A stretch of DNA of 64,000 nucleotides from the NCBI RefSeq assembly GCF_004368965.1, contig NZ_SORO01000001.1, positions 1,892,001 to 1,956,000 of the forward strand. The letters run 5' to 3'. Origin of the DNA: Leptospira meyeri. GTDB lineage: Bacteria; Spirochaetota; Leptospiria; Leptospirales; Leptospiraceae. Below, piece by piece: positions 56,324-63,944 of the stretch (position 1 is the stretch's first letter; every line of letters begins with the position of its first letter). Made by a program: the position numbers and the translations under genes. Under the pieces are notes generated by a model, which worked only from the letters and a program-made list of their open reading frames with translations, was not told the origin of the DNA and ran no database searches.

Positions 56324-57721
56324 ATGATTTCGAGTCGCATTTTCATATCTATTTTCGTTCTAATTCTAATCCTGGAGCCAGGCTTTCGGGAAACAGAACT
56401 CCAAGCCTTCCACGGGATCATGCAGCCAGCCTTTGGAGCAAGACAAGCAGGGATGGGGGGAGCCTTCCAAGCAGTCGGGGGATCGGTTTTGGATTTGGAA
56501 TCCAACCCTTCTCACCTAGCAAGGGTTAAAAAGACCAAATGGGAGTTAGGTTCTGCCATTCATCTCCCAACCATCGAATACAATGATGAATACATCGATC
56601 CAAATCCCAACCGTTCATACCAAAATTCTACCAGAGAACATCCAAGGGCCATTCTACCATACATTGGCATTATCAAACCGGTAACAGAAAATATCAGTAT
56701 TGGATTTGCTCTCTACGCACAAGGAGGTGGTGGTGGACAATTCAAAAATATAAAACGGCAGACACCTGATGGACGAACACTAAATGAAACCTTTGGAATC
56801 AATATTCCCTTCATCGGAGAAAGCACAAAAGCAGTTGAAGATTTAAATTTTAGATTTATGACCATGAAATCTACGTTTGGTGCCGGTTACAAAAAAGGAA
56901 ACTTTGCGATAGGAGCAGGAATTGATCTTGTTTATGGGTTTATGGAATTAAAAAGAACCTACCAAGATGAAACCAGAAGCCTTACCATTCCTGGTGGAAT
57001 TCGTTACCAAAGTGATTCTGCATATACAATGGGAGGAAAAATTGGCGTCTCCTATGAATTAACAGAAAACATACGAGTGGCTTATTCCTATACAACCAGA
57101 AATTTTTTACCAATGGATGGAACCATGAAAGTTGATGGTTATGCGCCAGAACGATCCTTTGGAACCAGAGTATCTCGTTATATGATTTGGCCTGACAAAC
57201 ATGTAGCGGGGATCTCCTACCGCACCGATAAGTTTATCATCGATTTTGATATCAAATATATCCCTTGGTCAGAGAGTTTTAACACAAGTAAGTTTCGATT
57301 GGAAGATGTTTGGATGAGAACACCAATTGGAGTTGAAACCAATACATTCCAATTCAACTTGAATTGGAAAAACCAAACCATATTGGCAGTTGGATTTGAA
57401 TACAAATGGAACGAACGATTTATGAGCCGAATGGGATATAGTTATGGTAATAATATCATTCCGGCAAGTGGGGTGAGTCCGATGTTGGGGGCAAGTATCG
57501 AACACCATCTTGCAATGGGAGGAAGTATTTCTTGGAATGATACTTCGTTTCATATTGCTTGTGAGTATGGATTTCCTAAAAAAACTTATGGTGGAAAAAC
57601 TTCCGACTGGACTTTATCACATGCCGTTTTTTCTAATAAAGAAATTCATCCATTCCAATTTTCTTATAATAAACAAATGAGTATTTTTAGCATTTATATC
57701 GGAATGGAACAAAACATATAA
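56324..57721 (+). CDS. FadL/OmpP1-type outer-membrane transporter
   Basis: The 465-residue protein has a signal peptide, followed by MQPAFGARQAGMGGAFQAVG (the FadL-like AGMGGA motif) and LDLESNPSHLARVKKTKWEL (the N-P region). Many beta-strands follow (for example FAIGAGIDLVYGFMELKR, RVAYSYTTRNFLPMDGTMKV, ILAVGFEYKWNERFMSRMGY), ending in YKNQMSIFSIYIGMEQNI. The family forms a 14-strand barrel that passes hydrophobic compounds across the outer membrane. The substrate is unknown. It is followed after 11 bp by a cytochrome c'-like gene, suggesting co-transcription. Confidence 0.85.
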   Translation: MISSRIFISIFVLILILEPGFRETELQAFHGIMQPAFGARQAGMGGAFQAVGGSVLDLESNPSHLARVKKTKWELGSAIHLPTIEYNDEYIDPNPNRSYQNSTREHPRAILPYIGIIKPVTENISIGFALYAQGGGGGQFKNIKRQTPDGRTLNETFGINIPFIGESTKAVEDLNFRFMTMKSTFGAGYKKGNFAIGAGIDLVYGFMELKRTYQDETRSLTIPGGIRYQSDSAYTMGGKIGVSYELTENIRVAYSYTTRNFLPMDGTMKVDGYAPERSFGTRVSRYMIWPDKHVAGISYRTDKFIIDFDIKYIPWSESFNTSKFRLEDVWMRTPIGVETNTFQFNLNWKNQTILAVGFEYKWNERFMSRMGYSYGNNIIPASGVSPMLGASIEHHLAMGGSISWNDTSFHIACEYGFPKKTYGGKTSDWTLSHAVFSNKEIHPFQFSYNKQMSIFSIYIGMEQNI

Positions 57722-57732
57722 AAGGGGAAACC

Positions 57733-58215
57733 ATGAATTCAAAATTAATTGGAAAATTTGCAATAGGACTTTGGATTGTTACTGTCATTACCTTAGGATA
57801 TTTTTTCTATTTCGGAAGTACAAGTCGTTCTCTTGACAATCGAACGGCAATCCATTTGACCCCAGCAGAACGCCAATTGGTATTAACAGAAATGAGAGCC
57901 TTACTTACGGCTGTTAATGGTATGTTAAGTGGACTGGCAGACAAAGATTACGAAACGGCGGCTAAAGCGGCTGATGCAGTCGGTATGGGGCTTGTTGCGA
58001 GTTTAGAACACCAAGAAAAAACTATCCTATTAAAACTCCCCGTTGAATTTAAAAAACTAGGATTTGGAACTCACGAAAAATTTGATGCCATCGCTATCAA
58101 AATCAGAAACAAACAAGAGATTCATACCCTATTGAAAGAGATGGATGAACTCACTCGTAATTGTGTCGCTTGCCATGCTAGTTACAAAATAGAAGTTGAT
58201 TCTAACGAAAAATAA
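57733..58215 (+). CDS. Cytochrome c'-like haem protein
   Basis: The 160-residue protein has an N-terminal helix (IGKFAIGLWIVTVITLGYFF) and a helical domain ending in the haem-binding motif CVACH near residue 147, with the binding site at the C-terminal end as in four-helix cytochrome c' proteins. The long helices ALLTAVNGMLSGLADKDYET and IRNKQEIHTLLKEMDELTRN are in keeping. Cytochromes c' bind NO and are often linked to nitrogen-oxide metabolism. The N-terminal helix may be an uncleaved anchor. It lies in the CopD-FadL run and precedes two membrane proteins. Confidence 0.8.
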   Translation: MNSKLIGKFAIGLWIVTVITLGYFFYFGSTSRSLDNRTAIHLTPAERQLVLTEMRALLTAVNGMLSGLADKDYETAAKAADAVGMGLVASLEHQEKTILLKLPVEFKKLGFGTHEKFDAIAIKIRNKQEIHTLLKEMDELTRNCVACHASYKIEVDSNEK

Positions 58216-58235
58216 TTGGTTAATTAGAAATTCCA

Positions 58236-58649
58236 ATGCCAAAAATTTCAAGATATTTTATCAAATCAGGATTATTGTATTTATTGTTTGGAGTTCTGGT
58301 TTATGCTCTTTCCGAATTTCCAAAATACAATTGGGAGATTCATTTAACGCCTGTTTATTGGCATATGATAACTCTTGGATGGGTCACTCAAATCATTATA
58401 GGTGTATCTCTTTGGATGTATCCAAAAGGAAAAAAGCAAAGTCCCAAAAACGGAAGTAACCTTGTTTGGACCGCGTATTTTTCTTTGAACTTGGGTTTAA
58501 TCCTTCGGATCGTTTCTGAACCTTGGATTTACCAACAGAAAGAGTATTTTATTTTCCCTTTTATAATTTCAATTGTTTTACAATTTACGGGAATCCTTTG
58601 TTACGTTTTGGAAATTTGGCCACGCCTGGAACCACAAAGACAAAAATAA
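58236..58649 (+). CDS. Short haem-copper-oxidase-like membrane protein A
   Basis: The 137-residue protein has four predicted helices. The second helix, LTPVYWHMITLGWVTQIIIG-VSLWMYP, has the H-x(3-6)-G-W-x(2)-Q-x(2)-G-x(4)-WM-P pattern found in haem-binding helices of cbb3/NorB-type oxidase subunits and NnrS-like proteins. It is one quarter the length of those proteins and has only one obvious helix of that type. It is a paralogue of the next gene, 3 bp downstream. I suggest a haem- or copper-binding partner in nitrogen-oxide respiration, but no family is certain. Confidence 0.6.
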   Translation: MPKISRYFIKSGLLYLLFGVLVYALSEFPKYNWEIHLTPVYWHMITLGWVTQIIIGVSLWMYPKGKKQSPKNGSNLVWTAYFSLNLGLILRIVSEPWIYQQKEYFIFPFIISIVLQFTGILCYVLEIWPRLEPQRQK

Positions 58650-58652
58650 AAT

Positions 58653-59063
58653 ATGTTTCCGATTCAATCCGTTTGGTTCATTCGTATATCGCTAATTTAT
58701 CTTTTACTCGGAACTTCCTTAGGTGTCGTTTTGATGTTTAACAAAGCCTTCGCTTTTTCTTCGGAGATTTGGCGGCTTTTGCCATTACATTATTCGATTT
58801 TAATTTGGGGTTTTTTCCTGCAGTTGATTATGGGAACCGCTTATTGGATGTTTCCCAAGTTTCTTTCCGAAAACCCGAGAGGGGCCATCTGGCAAGTTTG
58901 GTTTCTATTCTATAGTTACAACTTGGGATTAATTTTATTTTTATTAACAAAATTTATCTTACCATTTGAATCCTTTGCGCTACTCGGAAAATTTCTAATT
59001 TTTTTAGGTTTGATCACTTTTGTGAAGTTAGCCTGGGCACGAGTGATTTCCTACAACAAATAG
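58653..59063 (+). CDS. Short haem-copper-oxidase-like membrane protein B
   Basis: The 136-residue protein has four helices, with LLPLHYSILIWGFFLQLIMG-TAYWMFPK in the second, closely matching the corresponding helix of protein A (WHMITLGWVTQIIIGVSLWMYPK). The two overlap in layout along their whole length and are encoded 3 bp apart, so they are tandem paralogues that may form a heterodimer. A Tyr replaces one aromatic residue and the His is retained. The function is not established. Confidence 0.6.
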   Translation: MFPIQSVWFIRISLIYLLLGTSLGVVLMFNKAFAFSSEIWRLLPLHYSILIWGFFLQLIMGTAYWMFPKFLSENPRGAIWQVWFLFYSYNLGLILFLLTKFILPFESFALLGKFLIFLGLITFVKLAWARVISYNK

Positions 59064-59102
59064 AAATTCCCTTCCCTATTTTTATAAAAAAAAATAGCAA
59101 CA

Positions 59103-59116
59103 TTGATTTAGATCAA
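59103..59116. promoter_or_regulatory. FNR-type box upstream of 59150
   Basis: TTGAT-TTAG-ATCAA matches the FNR/CRP-family consensus TTGAT-N4-ATCAA perfectly. Its centre lies about 40 bp before the ATG at 59150. An identical 14-mer occurs at 60271-60284 before the fasciclin/nos genes. Confidence 0.75.
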
Positions 59117-59149
59117 TTTTTTCCTGAAATAAGAATGGTAGTTTGTATC

Positions 59150-59563
59150 ATGAAGTTTTCCCAATCAATTCGTTATGGTTTTATTTTATTCTTATTCAGC
59201 ATGACTTACTCATGTCATGAACATACGGGTTCAAAACTTCCCGAATTAAACAATGGTAAACCTTGGGCAGCCGATGAATCGACAAGGATGGGGTTTCAGA
59301 AGATGAACGAAATATTTCACCATGCAAATTCTGATGAGTCTATCGAAGACTACCATAAACAAGCAGATCAAATCACATCCATTATCAATGATATTTTATC
59401 TTCATGTACAATGACAGGACAGGGACACGAAGAATTACATAAATATATTAATTTATTGTTAGAAGAAGTGCATACAATGAAAGGTAATGATATCAATTTA
59501 GCCAAAAAAGCAAAATCTAACCTTATTGAAAAAATATCTAAATACCCGTTATACTTTGAATGA
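59150..59563 (+). CDS. Hypothetical lipoprotein under an FNR-type box
   Basis: I start at MKFSQSIRYGFILFLFSMTY (137 residues), whose signal ends MTYSC; a frame upstream to 59135 adds only MVVCI. The mature part is helical: ESTRMGFQKMNEIFHHANSD, then SIEDYHKQADQITSIINDIL, a cysteine and HEELHKYINLLLEEVHTMKG. The His/Met-rich helices recall a small metal- or haem-binding four-helix protein, but no family is named. Its promoter holds a perfect FNR-type box. It converges with the haemerythrin gene at 59584, with a perfect hairpin at its stop codon. Confidence 0.65.
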   Translation: MKFSQSIRYGFILFLFSMTYSCHEHTGSKLPELNNGKPWAADESTRMGFQKMNEIFHHANSDESIEDYHKQADQITSIINDILSSCTMTGQGHEELHKYINLLLEEVHTMKGNDINLAKKAKSNLIEKISKYPLYFE

Positions 59564-59577
59564 ACAAAGTATAACGG
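59546..59577. terminator. Perfect hairpin at the convergent gene ends
   Basis: CCGTTATACTTTG (59546-59558) and CAAAGTATAACGG (59565-59577) form a 13-bp perfect stem with a 6-nt loop. It covers the stop codon of the lipoprotein gene and ends 6 bp from the haemerythrin stop. It lacks a T tract on either strand, so bidirectional termination is plausible but not certain. Confidence 0.6.
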
Positions 59578-59583
59578 AAAGCT

Positions 59584-60021
59584 CTAAATATTAAATTTTA
59601 TATATGGTTTATAATCCATATCCTCTTTCAGAATATGATTTGTTAACCATGCACGTAAAAACTTAAGAAGGTCTCCAAAGAACTGATTGAGTTCCTCATC
59701 ATTGGAAAGAAGGTTTCCTGTAGTCAGTCGATTTTTTAATTCTAAAATTTTGTCTGTGAAACGGTCGTGTTGTTTTTTATGTGCTTCTAGTTCTGGATAT
59801 TGGTTTAACTCCATCACTCGTTCTTCAATTAAAAAATGACTGAGTGTATAGTCCTCTAGTTCAGAAACAGCATCCACAAGGATCTTAGATTTTGTAGAAA
59901 GATGTTCTTTGTTTTCATCGTAAACTGTCTCGATATTGTTGATCAAACGAAAGAGTTTTTTATGTTGAGAATCAATCTCGGAAATATTCGTTTCGTATTT
60001 CGAATCCCACTGTGTTACCAT
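59584..60021 (-). CDS. Bacteriohaemerythrin
   Basis: The 145-residue protein has the full haemerythrin ligand set: H20 (ISEIDSQHKKLF), H62 and E66 (LSHFLIEERVM), H81 and H85 (LEAHKKQHDRF), H129 and D134 (LTNHILKEDMDYK). It binds O2 at a diiron site in the cytoplasm; related proteins deliver O2 or sense O2 and NO. It diverges from the fasciclin/nos genes, and a Fur/PerR-like palindrome and an FNR-type box lie in the 322-bp intergenic region between them. Confidence 0.93.
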   Translation of the reverse strand: MVTQWDSKYETNISEIDSQHKKLFRLINNIETVYDENKEHLSTKSKILVDAVSELEDYTLSHFLIEERVMELNQYPELEAHKKQHDRFTDKILELKNRLTTGNLLSNDEELNQFFGDLLKFLRAWLTNHILKEDMDYKPYIKFNI

Positions 60022-60117
60022 GAGAAAACCTCGTTCTTTCAGGTTTTTTCAGCACCCCAAGAGGACAAGTGAATAATCCAAACCACAACGAGACTATAGA
60101 TTTCGCTAAGCCAGAGA

Positions 60118-60138
60118 TTAGAATAAGAATTATTCTAA
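60118..60138. promoter_or_regulatory. Fur/PerR-like palindrome upstream of haemerythrin
   Basis: TTAGAATAA-GAA-TTATTCTAA is a perfect 9-3-9 palindrome, centred about 107 bp before the haemerythrin start codon. Its AT-rich half-sites resemble Fur/PerR-family operators. The remainder of the 60022-60343 gap shows only the FNR-type box and AT-rich sequence. Confidence 0.5.
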
Positions 60139-60270
60139 ATTATTTTTAGAGAATCGTTAAACTGCCAGAGAACAGGCTAAAGAGCTGCTATATCGCATTT
60201 ATATACGAACTGTATTTCTCTTTCTCATTCCCCTAATTGACAATTATCAACACAAATGATTCGGACTGAA

Positions 60271-60284
60271 TTGATTTAGATCAA
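60271..60284. promoter_or_regulatory. FNR-type box upstream of the fasciclin-cytochrome-nosZ unit
   Basis: TTGAT-TTAG-ATCAA lies within a longer perfect palindrome GAATTGATTTAGATCAATTC (60268-60287). The centre is about 67 bp before the ATG at 60344. A position near -41.5 from a start site around 60319 would suit activation. Confidence 0.75.
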
Positions 60285-60343
60285 TTCAGAATCTTTCTTT
60301 CTGACATTCAATGGAAGGTGAACCAATAAGTGGGCGGTATCCA

Positions 60344-60907
60344 ATGAACAAAAAAATTCTTCAATTCACAATGATCACGATTGTCACCTGTCTCTCGCTA
60401 GTCGGTGCCTCTTGCGGAAAATCAGATTCTTCCGATGCGGGCAAAGGGATTTCTGCCGTAGCAGATGACAAATCACAACAGGATGTTCTAAAAATTGCTG
60501 TAGGTTCCAAAGACCATACAACCCTTGTCGCGGCTGTTCAAGCTGCGGGTCTCGTTGATTCCCTTGCCAACCAAGGACCGTTCACTGTGTTCGCACCAAC
60601 AAACGATGCATTTGCAAAGTTACCAGCGGGAACTGTGGATGATCTTCTAAAACCTAGCCAAAAAGACGCATTGAAGAACATATTAGAGTACCATGTGGTA
60701 GTGGGTAACTTAACTGAATCCATTTTGAAGTCTGAGTTCACCGGCAAAGATGATGAACTCGGTATGGCCAATGGAAGTCACACAAAGGTTTCCGTAAAAA
60801 ATGGAAAGGTAATGATCAATGGCGCAACCATTGTTGCTTCTATTCCAGCAGCAAACGGAATCATTCATGTGGTAGACTCGGTTTTACTACCTCCTGCAAA
60901 GAAATGA
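60344..60907 (+). CDS. Fasciclin-domain lipoprotein
   Basis: The start at MNKKILQFTMITIVTCLSLV (187 residues) gives a signal ending VGASC, a lipobox; the open frame reaches 60311 without a signal-like sequence. The single fasciclin domain covers about residues 45-185: TTLVAAVQAAGLVDSLANQG, PFTVFAPTNDAFAKLPAGTV (H1 motif), KNILEYHVVVGNLT and the H2-like ASIPAANGIIHVVDSVLLPP. Fasciclin lipoproteins are extracytoplasmic adhesion-type proteins; genes for them occur in some nos clusters. It is 30 bp from the cytochrome gene and leads the nos unit. Confidence 0.9.
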   Translation: MNKKILQFTMITIVTCLSLVGASCGKSDSSDAGKGISAVADDKSQQDVLKIAVGSKDHTTLVAAVQAAGLVDSLANQGPFTVFAPTNDAFAKLPAGTVDDLLKPSQKDALKNILEYHVVVGNLTESILKSEFTGKDDELGMANGSHTKVSVKNGKVMINGATIVASIPAANGIIHVVDSVLLPPAKK

Positions 60908-60937
60908 TAAGTAATCAAATACCAAGGAGTATTTAAA

Positions 60938-61399
60938 ATGAACCTTTCAAAAATAAACGGAGTGTCTTTCCGAATGAAGTTCGGAGTTTTACTCGGACTC
61001 TTCGTAACAATGACAATCATATCCTGTGGAGGAGAAAAAACTGAGGAAACACCAGCATCTAACTCTGGTTCAAAGGGAATTGGGCCAGTAAAATCAGTTA
61101 CCATCGGTGCATTAGACCAGGTTATGGCAGACCGTGGTAAAAAACAATTTGAAGCCAAGTGTTCCGCTTGTCACAAATTTGAAGAAAAGGTTGTAGGACC
61201 TGCACTTCAAGATGTAACACTCCGCAGAACTCCAGAGTGGATTATGAATATGATTCTAAACCCAATTGAGATGACACAAAAAGATCCCATTGGACAAGAG
61301 TTACTCGGTGAACACTTAACTCAAATGACTTTTCAAAACATAAAGGAAGAAGAAGCGAGAGAGATCCTCGAATACTTCCGTAAGATGGATTTAAAATAG
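60938..61399 (+). CDS. Lipoprotein cytochrome c, probable electron donor to NosZ
   Basis: The 153-residue protein has a hydrophobic signal ending MTIISC. The haem motif CSACHKFEEKVVGPALQDVT is near residue 74, and the likely axial Met lies in HLTQMTFQNIKEEEAREILE near 130. It is a monohaem class I cytochrome c anchored in the periplasm. An AAGGAG-type site stands before the ATG (ACCAAGGAG). It is immediately upstream (8 bp) of nosZ, so it probably passes electrons from the quinol-oxidising chain to NosZ. Confidence 0.88.
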   Translation: MNLSKINGVSFRMKFGVLLGLFVTMTIISCGGEKTEETPASNSGSKGIGPVKSVTIGALDQVMADRGKKQFEAKCSACHKFEEKVVGPALQDVTLRRTPEWIMNMILNPIEMTQKDPIGQELLGEHLTQMTFQNIKEEEAREILEYFRKMDLK

Positions 61400-61407
61400 G
61401 TAACGAT

Positions 61408-63327
61408 ATGTTAAAAAAATCAAATTTAATACTAGTTACACTTGGAATTGTCCTTTTTGCATTTGTTCCGAATTGCAAAAAGGGTGCAGCAACGGCAACA
61501 CTTGCTTCCGATGCTGCTTCTAGAGTGTATGTGGCTCCAGGGGAAAAGGACGAAGTGTACGCCTTTTTATCTGGTGGATTTAGTGGTCAGATGTCCGTTT
61601 ACGGAATTCCATCTGCGCGACTATTCAAAATCATTCCAGTATTCTCCGTTTTTCCTGAAAACGGATACGGATTTGACGAAGAAACCAAAGACATGTTAAA
61701 AACAACTCATGGTTATGTGCCATGGGATGATAGCCATCACGTTGAAGCGTCTATGACAGATGGTAAACAAGATGGTCGTTGGATGTTCCTTAACGCAAAC
61801 AACACACCAAGGCTCGCAAGGATTGACCTAAAATCTTTTGAAACAAAAGAGATTTTAGAAATACCAAACACTGCCGGTAACCATGCTTCCCCATTTGCTA
61901 CTGAAAACACAGAGTATTTGATGGCTGCTACTCGATTCTCGGTTCCTGTTCCACAAGCAAGTGTGGCGATCGACAGTTTTTCCAAAGGTGGGTTCAAAGG
62001 AACTGTCACTATGGTAAAAGTTGATAAAAACACAGGAAGACTTTCGATCGAATTACAAGTTCTTGTTCCAGGATTCAACTATGACCTATCACATTGTGGT
62101 AAAAAGAAATCCCATGACTGGTGTTTCTTCAGTAGTTACAACTCTGAACAAGCTCACAAAATGTTGGAAGTCGGTGCTTCTAAAAAAGATAAAGACTTTA
62201 TCTTAGCATTCAACTGGGTTCGTGCTAAAGAATGTAAAGACCAAGGAAAGGCTTACAATTTTGGTGGTGAATACCTAAACAATTTCAAAGACGAAAACAA
62301 ACCTGCCGTTTCAACAAAGTTAAGCGGTGTGAAGATGTTAAATCCGAAAGATTGTCCGGGTATGATGTATTACATGCCAACACCTAAAAGTCCACACGGA
62401 ACTGACGTTGACTCTACTGGAGAATACATTGTTGGTGGTGGAAAGTTAGCATCAGTCATTCCAGTTCACTCATTTAGCAAAATGATGGAAGTAAAAGACA
62501 AAAAGGAACATCACTCGACTGAAATCGAAGGAATCCCAGTTCTTAAGTATGAATCCACACTTGCTGGTGAAGTACAAAAACCATGCCTTGGTCCATTACA
62601 CACTGAGTTCGACGGTCAAGGATATGCTTATACTTCTTGTTTCGTAAGTTCAGAAGTAGTAAAATGGAAACTAGGAACTTGGGAAGTGGTACAACATTTA
62701 CCTGCTTATTACAGTGTAGGTCACTTATCGATCGTTGGTGGTAGTTCGACTGAACCTTATGGTAAGTATCTCATTGCCATGAACAAAATTACAAAAGATC
62801 GATATCTACCTGTTGGTATGGAGTTACCTCAAAGTGCGCAGCTCTATGATATCTCTTCTGGTAAAGCTGAGTTGTTATCAGACTTCCCAACTGTAGGGGA
62901 ACCACACTACTCACAGATGATTCCAGCAAAGTTAATTATGGATAAAACTGCAAAACTCTTCCCTCTCGAAGAAAACAAACATCCATATGCGACTAAAAAT
63001 GAAAACGATGCAAAAATCGTTAGACTTGGAAGTACAATCCATATCTACATGACTGCAATTCGCTCCCATTTCAAACCGGATATCATTGAAGCAAGAACTG
63101 GGGAAACTTTATACTTCCACGTAACCAACTTGGAACAAGATTATGACATCCCTCACGGATTTGCCATCGGAGGAGCACCTAACATGACTAACCTTCTCAT
63201 CATGCCAGGTGAAACTAGAACCTTCAAATGGGTCGCTCCAAAACCAGGTGTGTATCCTTTCTATTGCACAGATTTCTGTTCTGCTCTTCACCAAGAGATG
63301 CAACAGTACATCCGAGTGAATCCATAA
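61408..63327 (+). CDS. nosZ: Nitrous-oxide reductase, Sec-type clade II, lipoprotein
   Basis: The 639-residue protein reduces N2O to N2 in the periplasm. It has a Sec-type signal ending FVPNC (Cys-23) and no twin-arginine motif, as in clade II enzymes; the Cys suggests lipid anchoring. The CuZ-site domain has WDDSHHVEASMTDG near residue 106, LSHCGKKKSHDWCFFSSYNS near 225, MPTPKSPHGTDVDSTGEYIV, and PCLGPLHTEFDGQGYAYTS. The C-terminal cupredoxin CuA domain ends FYCTDFCSALHQEMQQYIRV, with ligands C620, C624, H628 and M631. It is full length. The order cytochrome, nosZ, nosB is typical of clade II clusters. Confidence 0.95.
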   Translation: MLKKSNLILVTLGIVLFAFVPNCKKGAATATLASDAASRVYVAPGEKDEVYAFLSGGFSGQMSVYGIPSARLFKIIPVFSVFPENGYGFDEETKDMLKTTHGYVPWDDSHHVEASMTDGKQDGRWMFLNANNTPRLARIDLKSFETKEILEIPNTAGNHASPFATENTEYLMAATRFSVPVPQASVAIDSFSKGGFKGTVTMVKVDKNTGRLSIELQVLVPGFNYDLSHCGKKKSHDWCFFSSYNSEQAHKMLEVGASKKDKDFILAFNWVRAKECKDQGKAYNFGGEYLNNFKDENKPAVSTKLSGVKMLNPKDCPGMMYYMPTPKSPHGTDVDSTGEYIVGGGKLASVIPVHSFSKMMEVKDKKEHHSTEIEGIPVLKYESTLAGEVQKPCLGPLHTEFDGQGYAYTSCFVSSEVVKWKLGTWEVVQHLPAYYSVGHLSIVGGSSTEPYGKYLIAMNKITKDRYLPVGMELPQSAQLYDISSGKAELLSDFPTVGEPHYSQMIPAKLIMDKTAKLFPLEENKHPYATKNENDAKIVRLGSTIHIYMTAIRSHFKPDIIEARTGETLYFHVTNLEQDYDIPHGFAIGGAPNMTNLLIMPGETRTFKWVAPKPGVYPFYCTDFCSALHQEMQQYIRVNP

Positions 63328-63332
63328 CCTAT

Positions 63333-63944
63333 ATGAAAACTTTACTTTTCCAAACGTTAAGTAAAAGAAACCGACTCCTAATCTTAGGAGTCGGTTTGGT
63401 TCTCATTTTAGTCTATTTAATTCCTATTTGGTCCATTTCGATTGCTGCTCCTCAGTATCCTGAAGGGCTTGGAATGCAGATTTGGATTAACAAAATCACT
63501 GGTGCTACACCTTATGATCTCAAAAACATCAATCTTCTGAACCACTACATTGGTATGCAGGAAATTGTTTCGGAATCCATTCCGGAACTTCTTTTTATGC
63601 CGTATGTTCTTGGTTATCTGATCTTTGGCGCATTTATCACAGAACTCTATCCCAAAGTGGGGATGGCAATTCTTGGGATTATTAATTTGATCATTGTAGG
63701 TCTTGTAGGCCTTTCTGATTTTTGGAGATGGGAATACAACTATGGACACAACTTAAATCCGGAAGCACCAATCATAGTAGAAGGAATGGCTTACCAACCG
63801 CCACTTCTTGGCTGCAAGGTAATGTTGAATATTACTGCTTGTAGTTATCCTTCTTATGGTGGTATGATTCTTGGATTAAGTCTCGTCGTATTGGTATATA
63901 TTCTCTGGGATGAAAATCGAAGGAAAAAAACAAATGCAGCTTAA
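63333..63944 (+). CDS. nosB: NosB-like membrane protein of clade II nos clusters
   Basis: Starting at MKTLLFQTLSKRNRLLILGV gives 203 residues; the frame stays open back into nosZ (63228), but that overlap is not real. It has four membrane helices: ILGVGLVLILVYLIPIW, ELLFMPYVLGYLIFGAFITE, VGMAILGIINLIIVGLVGLS and YGGMILGLSLVVLVYILW. SIAAPQYPEGLGMQIWINKI and YNYGHNLNPEAPI are typical of NosB, the conserved membrane protein next to clade II nosZ. Its role in N2O reduction is unsettled. Its first codons contain a 14-bp perfect hairpin. Confidence 0.85.
   Translation: MKTLLFQTLSKRNRLLILGVGLVLILVYLIPIWSISIAAPQYPEGLGMQIWINKITGATPYDLKNINLLNHYIGMQEIVSESIPELLFMPYVLGYLIFGAFITELYPKVGMAILGIINLIIVGLVGLSDFWRWEYNYGHNLNPEAPIIVEGMAYQPPLLGCKVMLNITACSYPSYGGMILGLSLVVLVYILWDENRRKKTNAA
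63368..63397 (+). promoter_or_regulatory. 14-bp perfect hairpin inside the start of nosB
   Basis: AAACCGACTCCTAA (63368-63381), TC, and TTAGGAGTCGGTTT (63384-63397) form a perfect 14-bp inverted repeat with a 2-nt centre. It starts 41 bp after the nosZ stop codon and lies within codons 12-22 of nosB. No T tract follows, so it looks more like an mRNA-stability or translation-control structure than a terminator. Confidence 0.7.
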
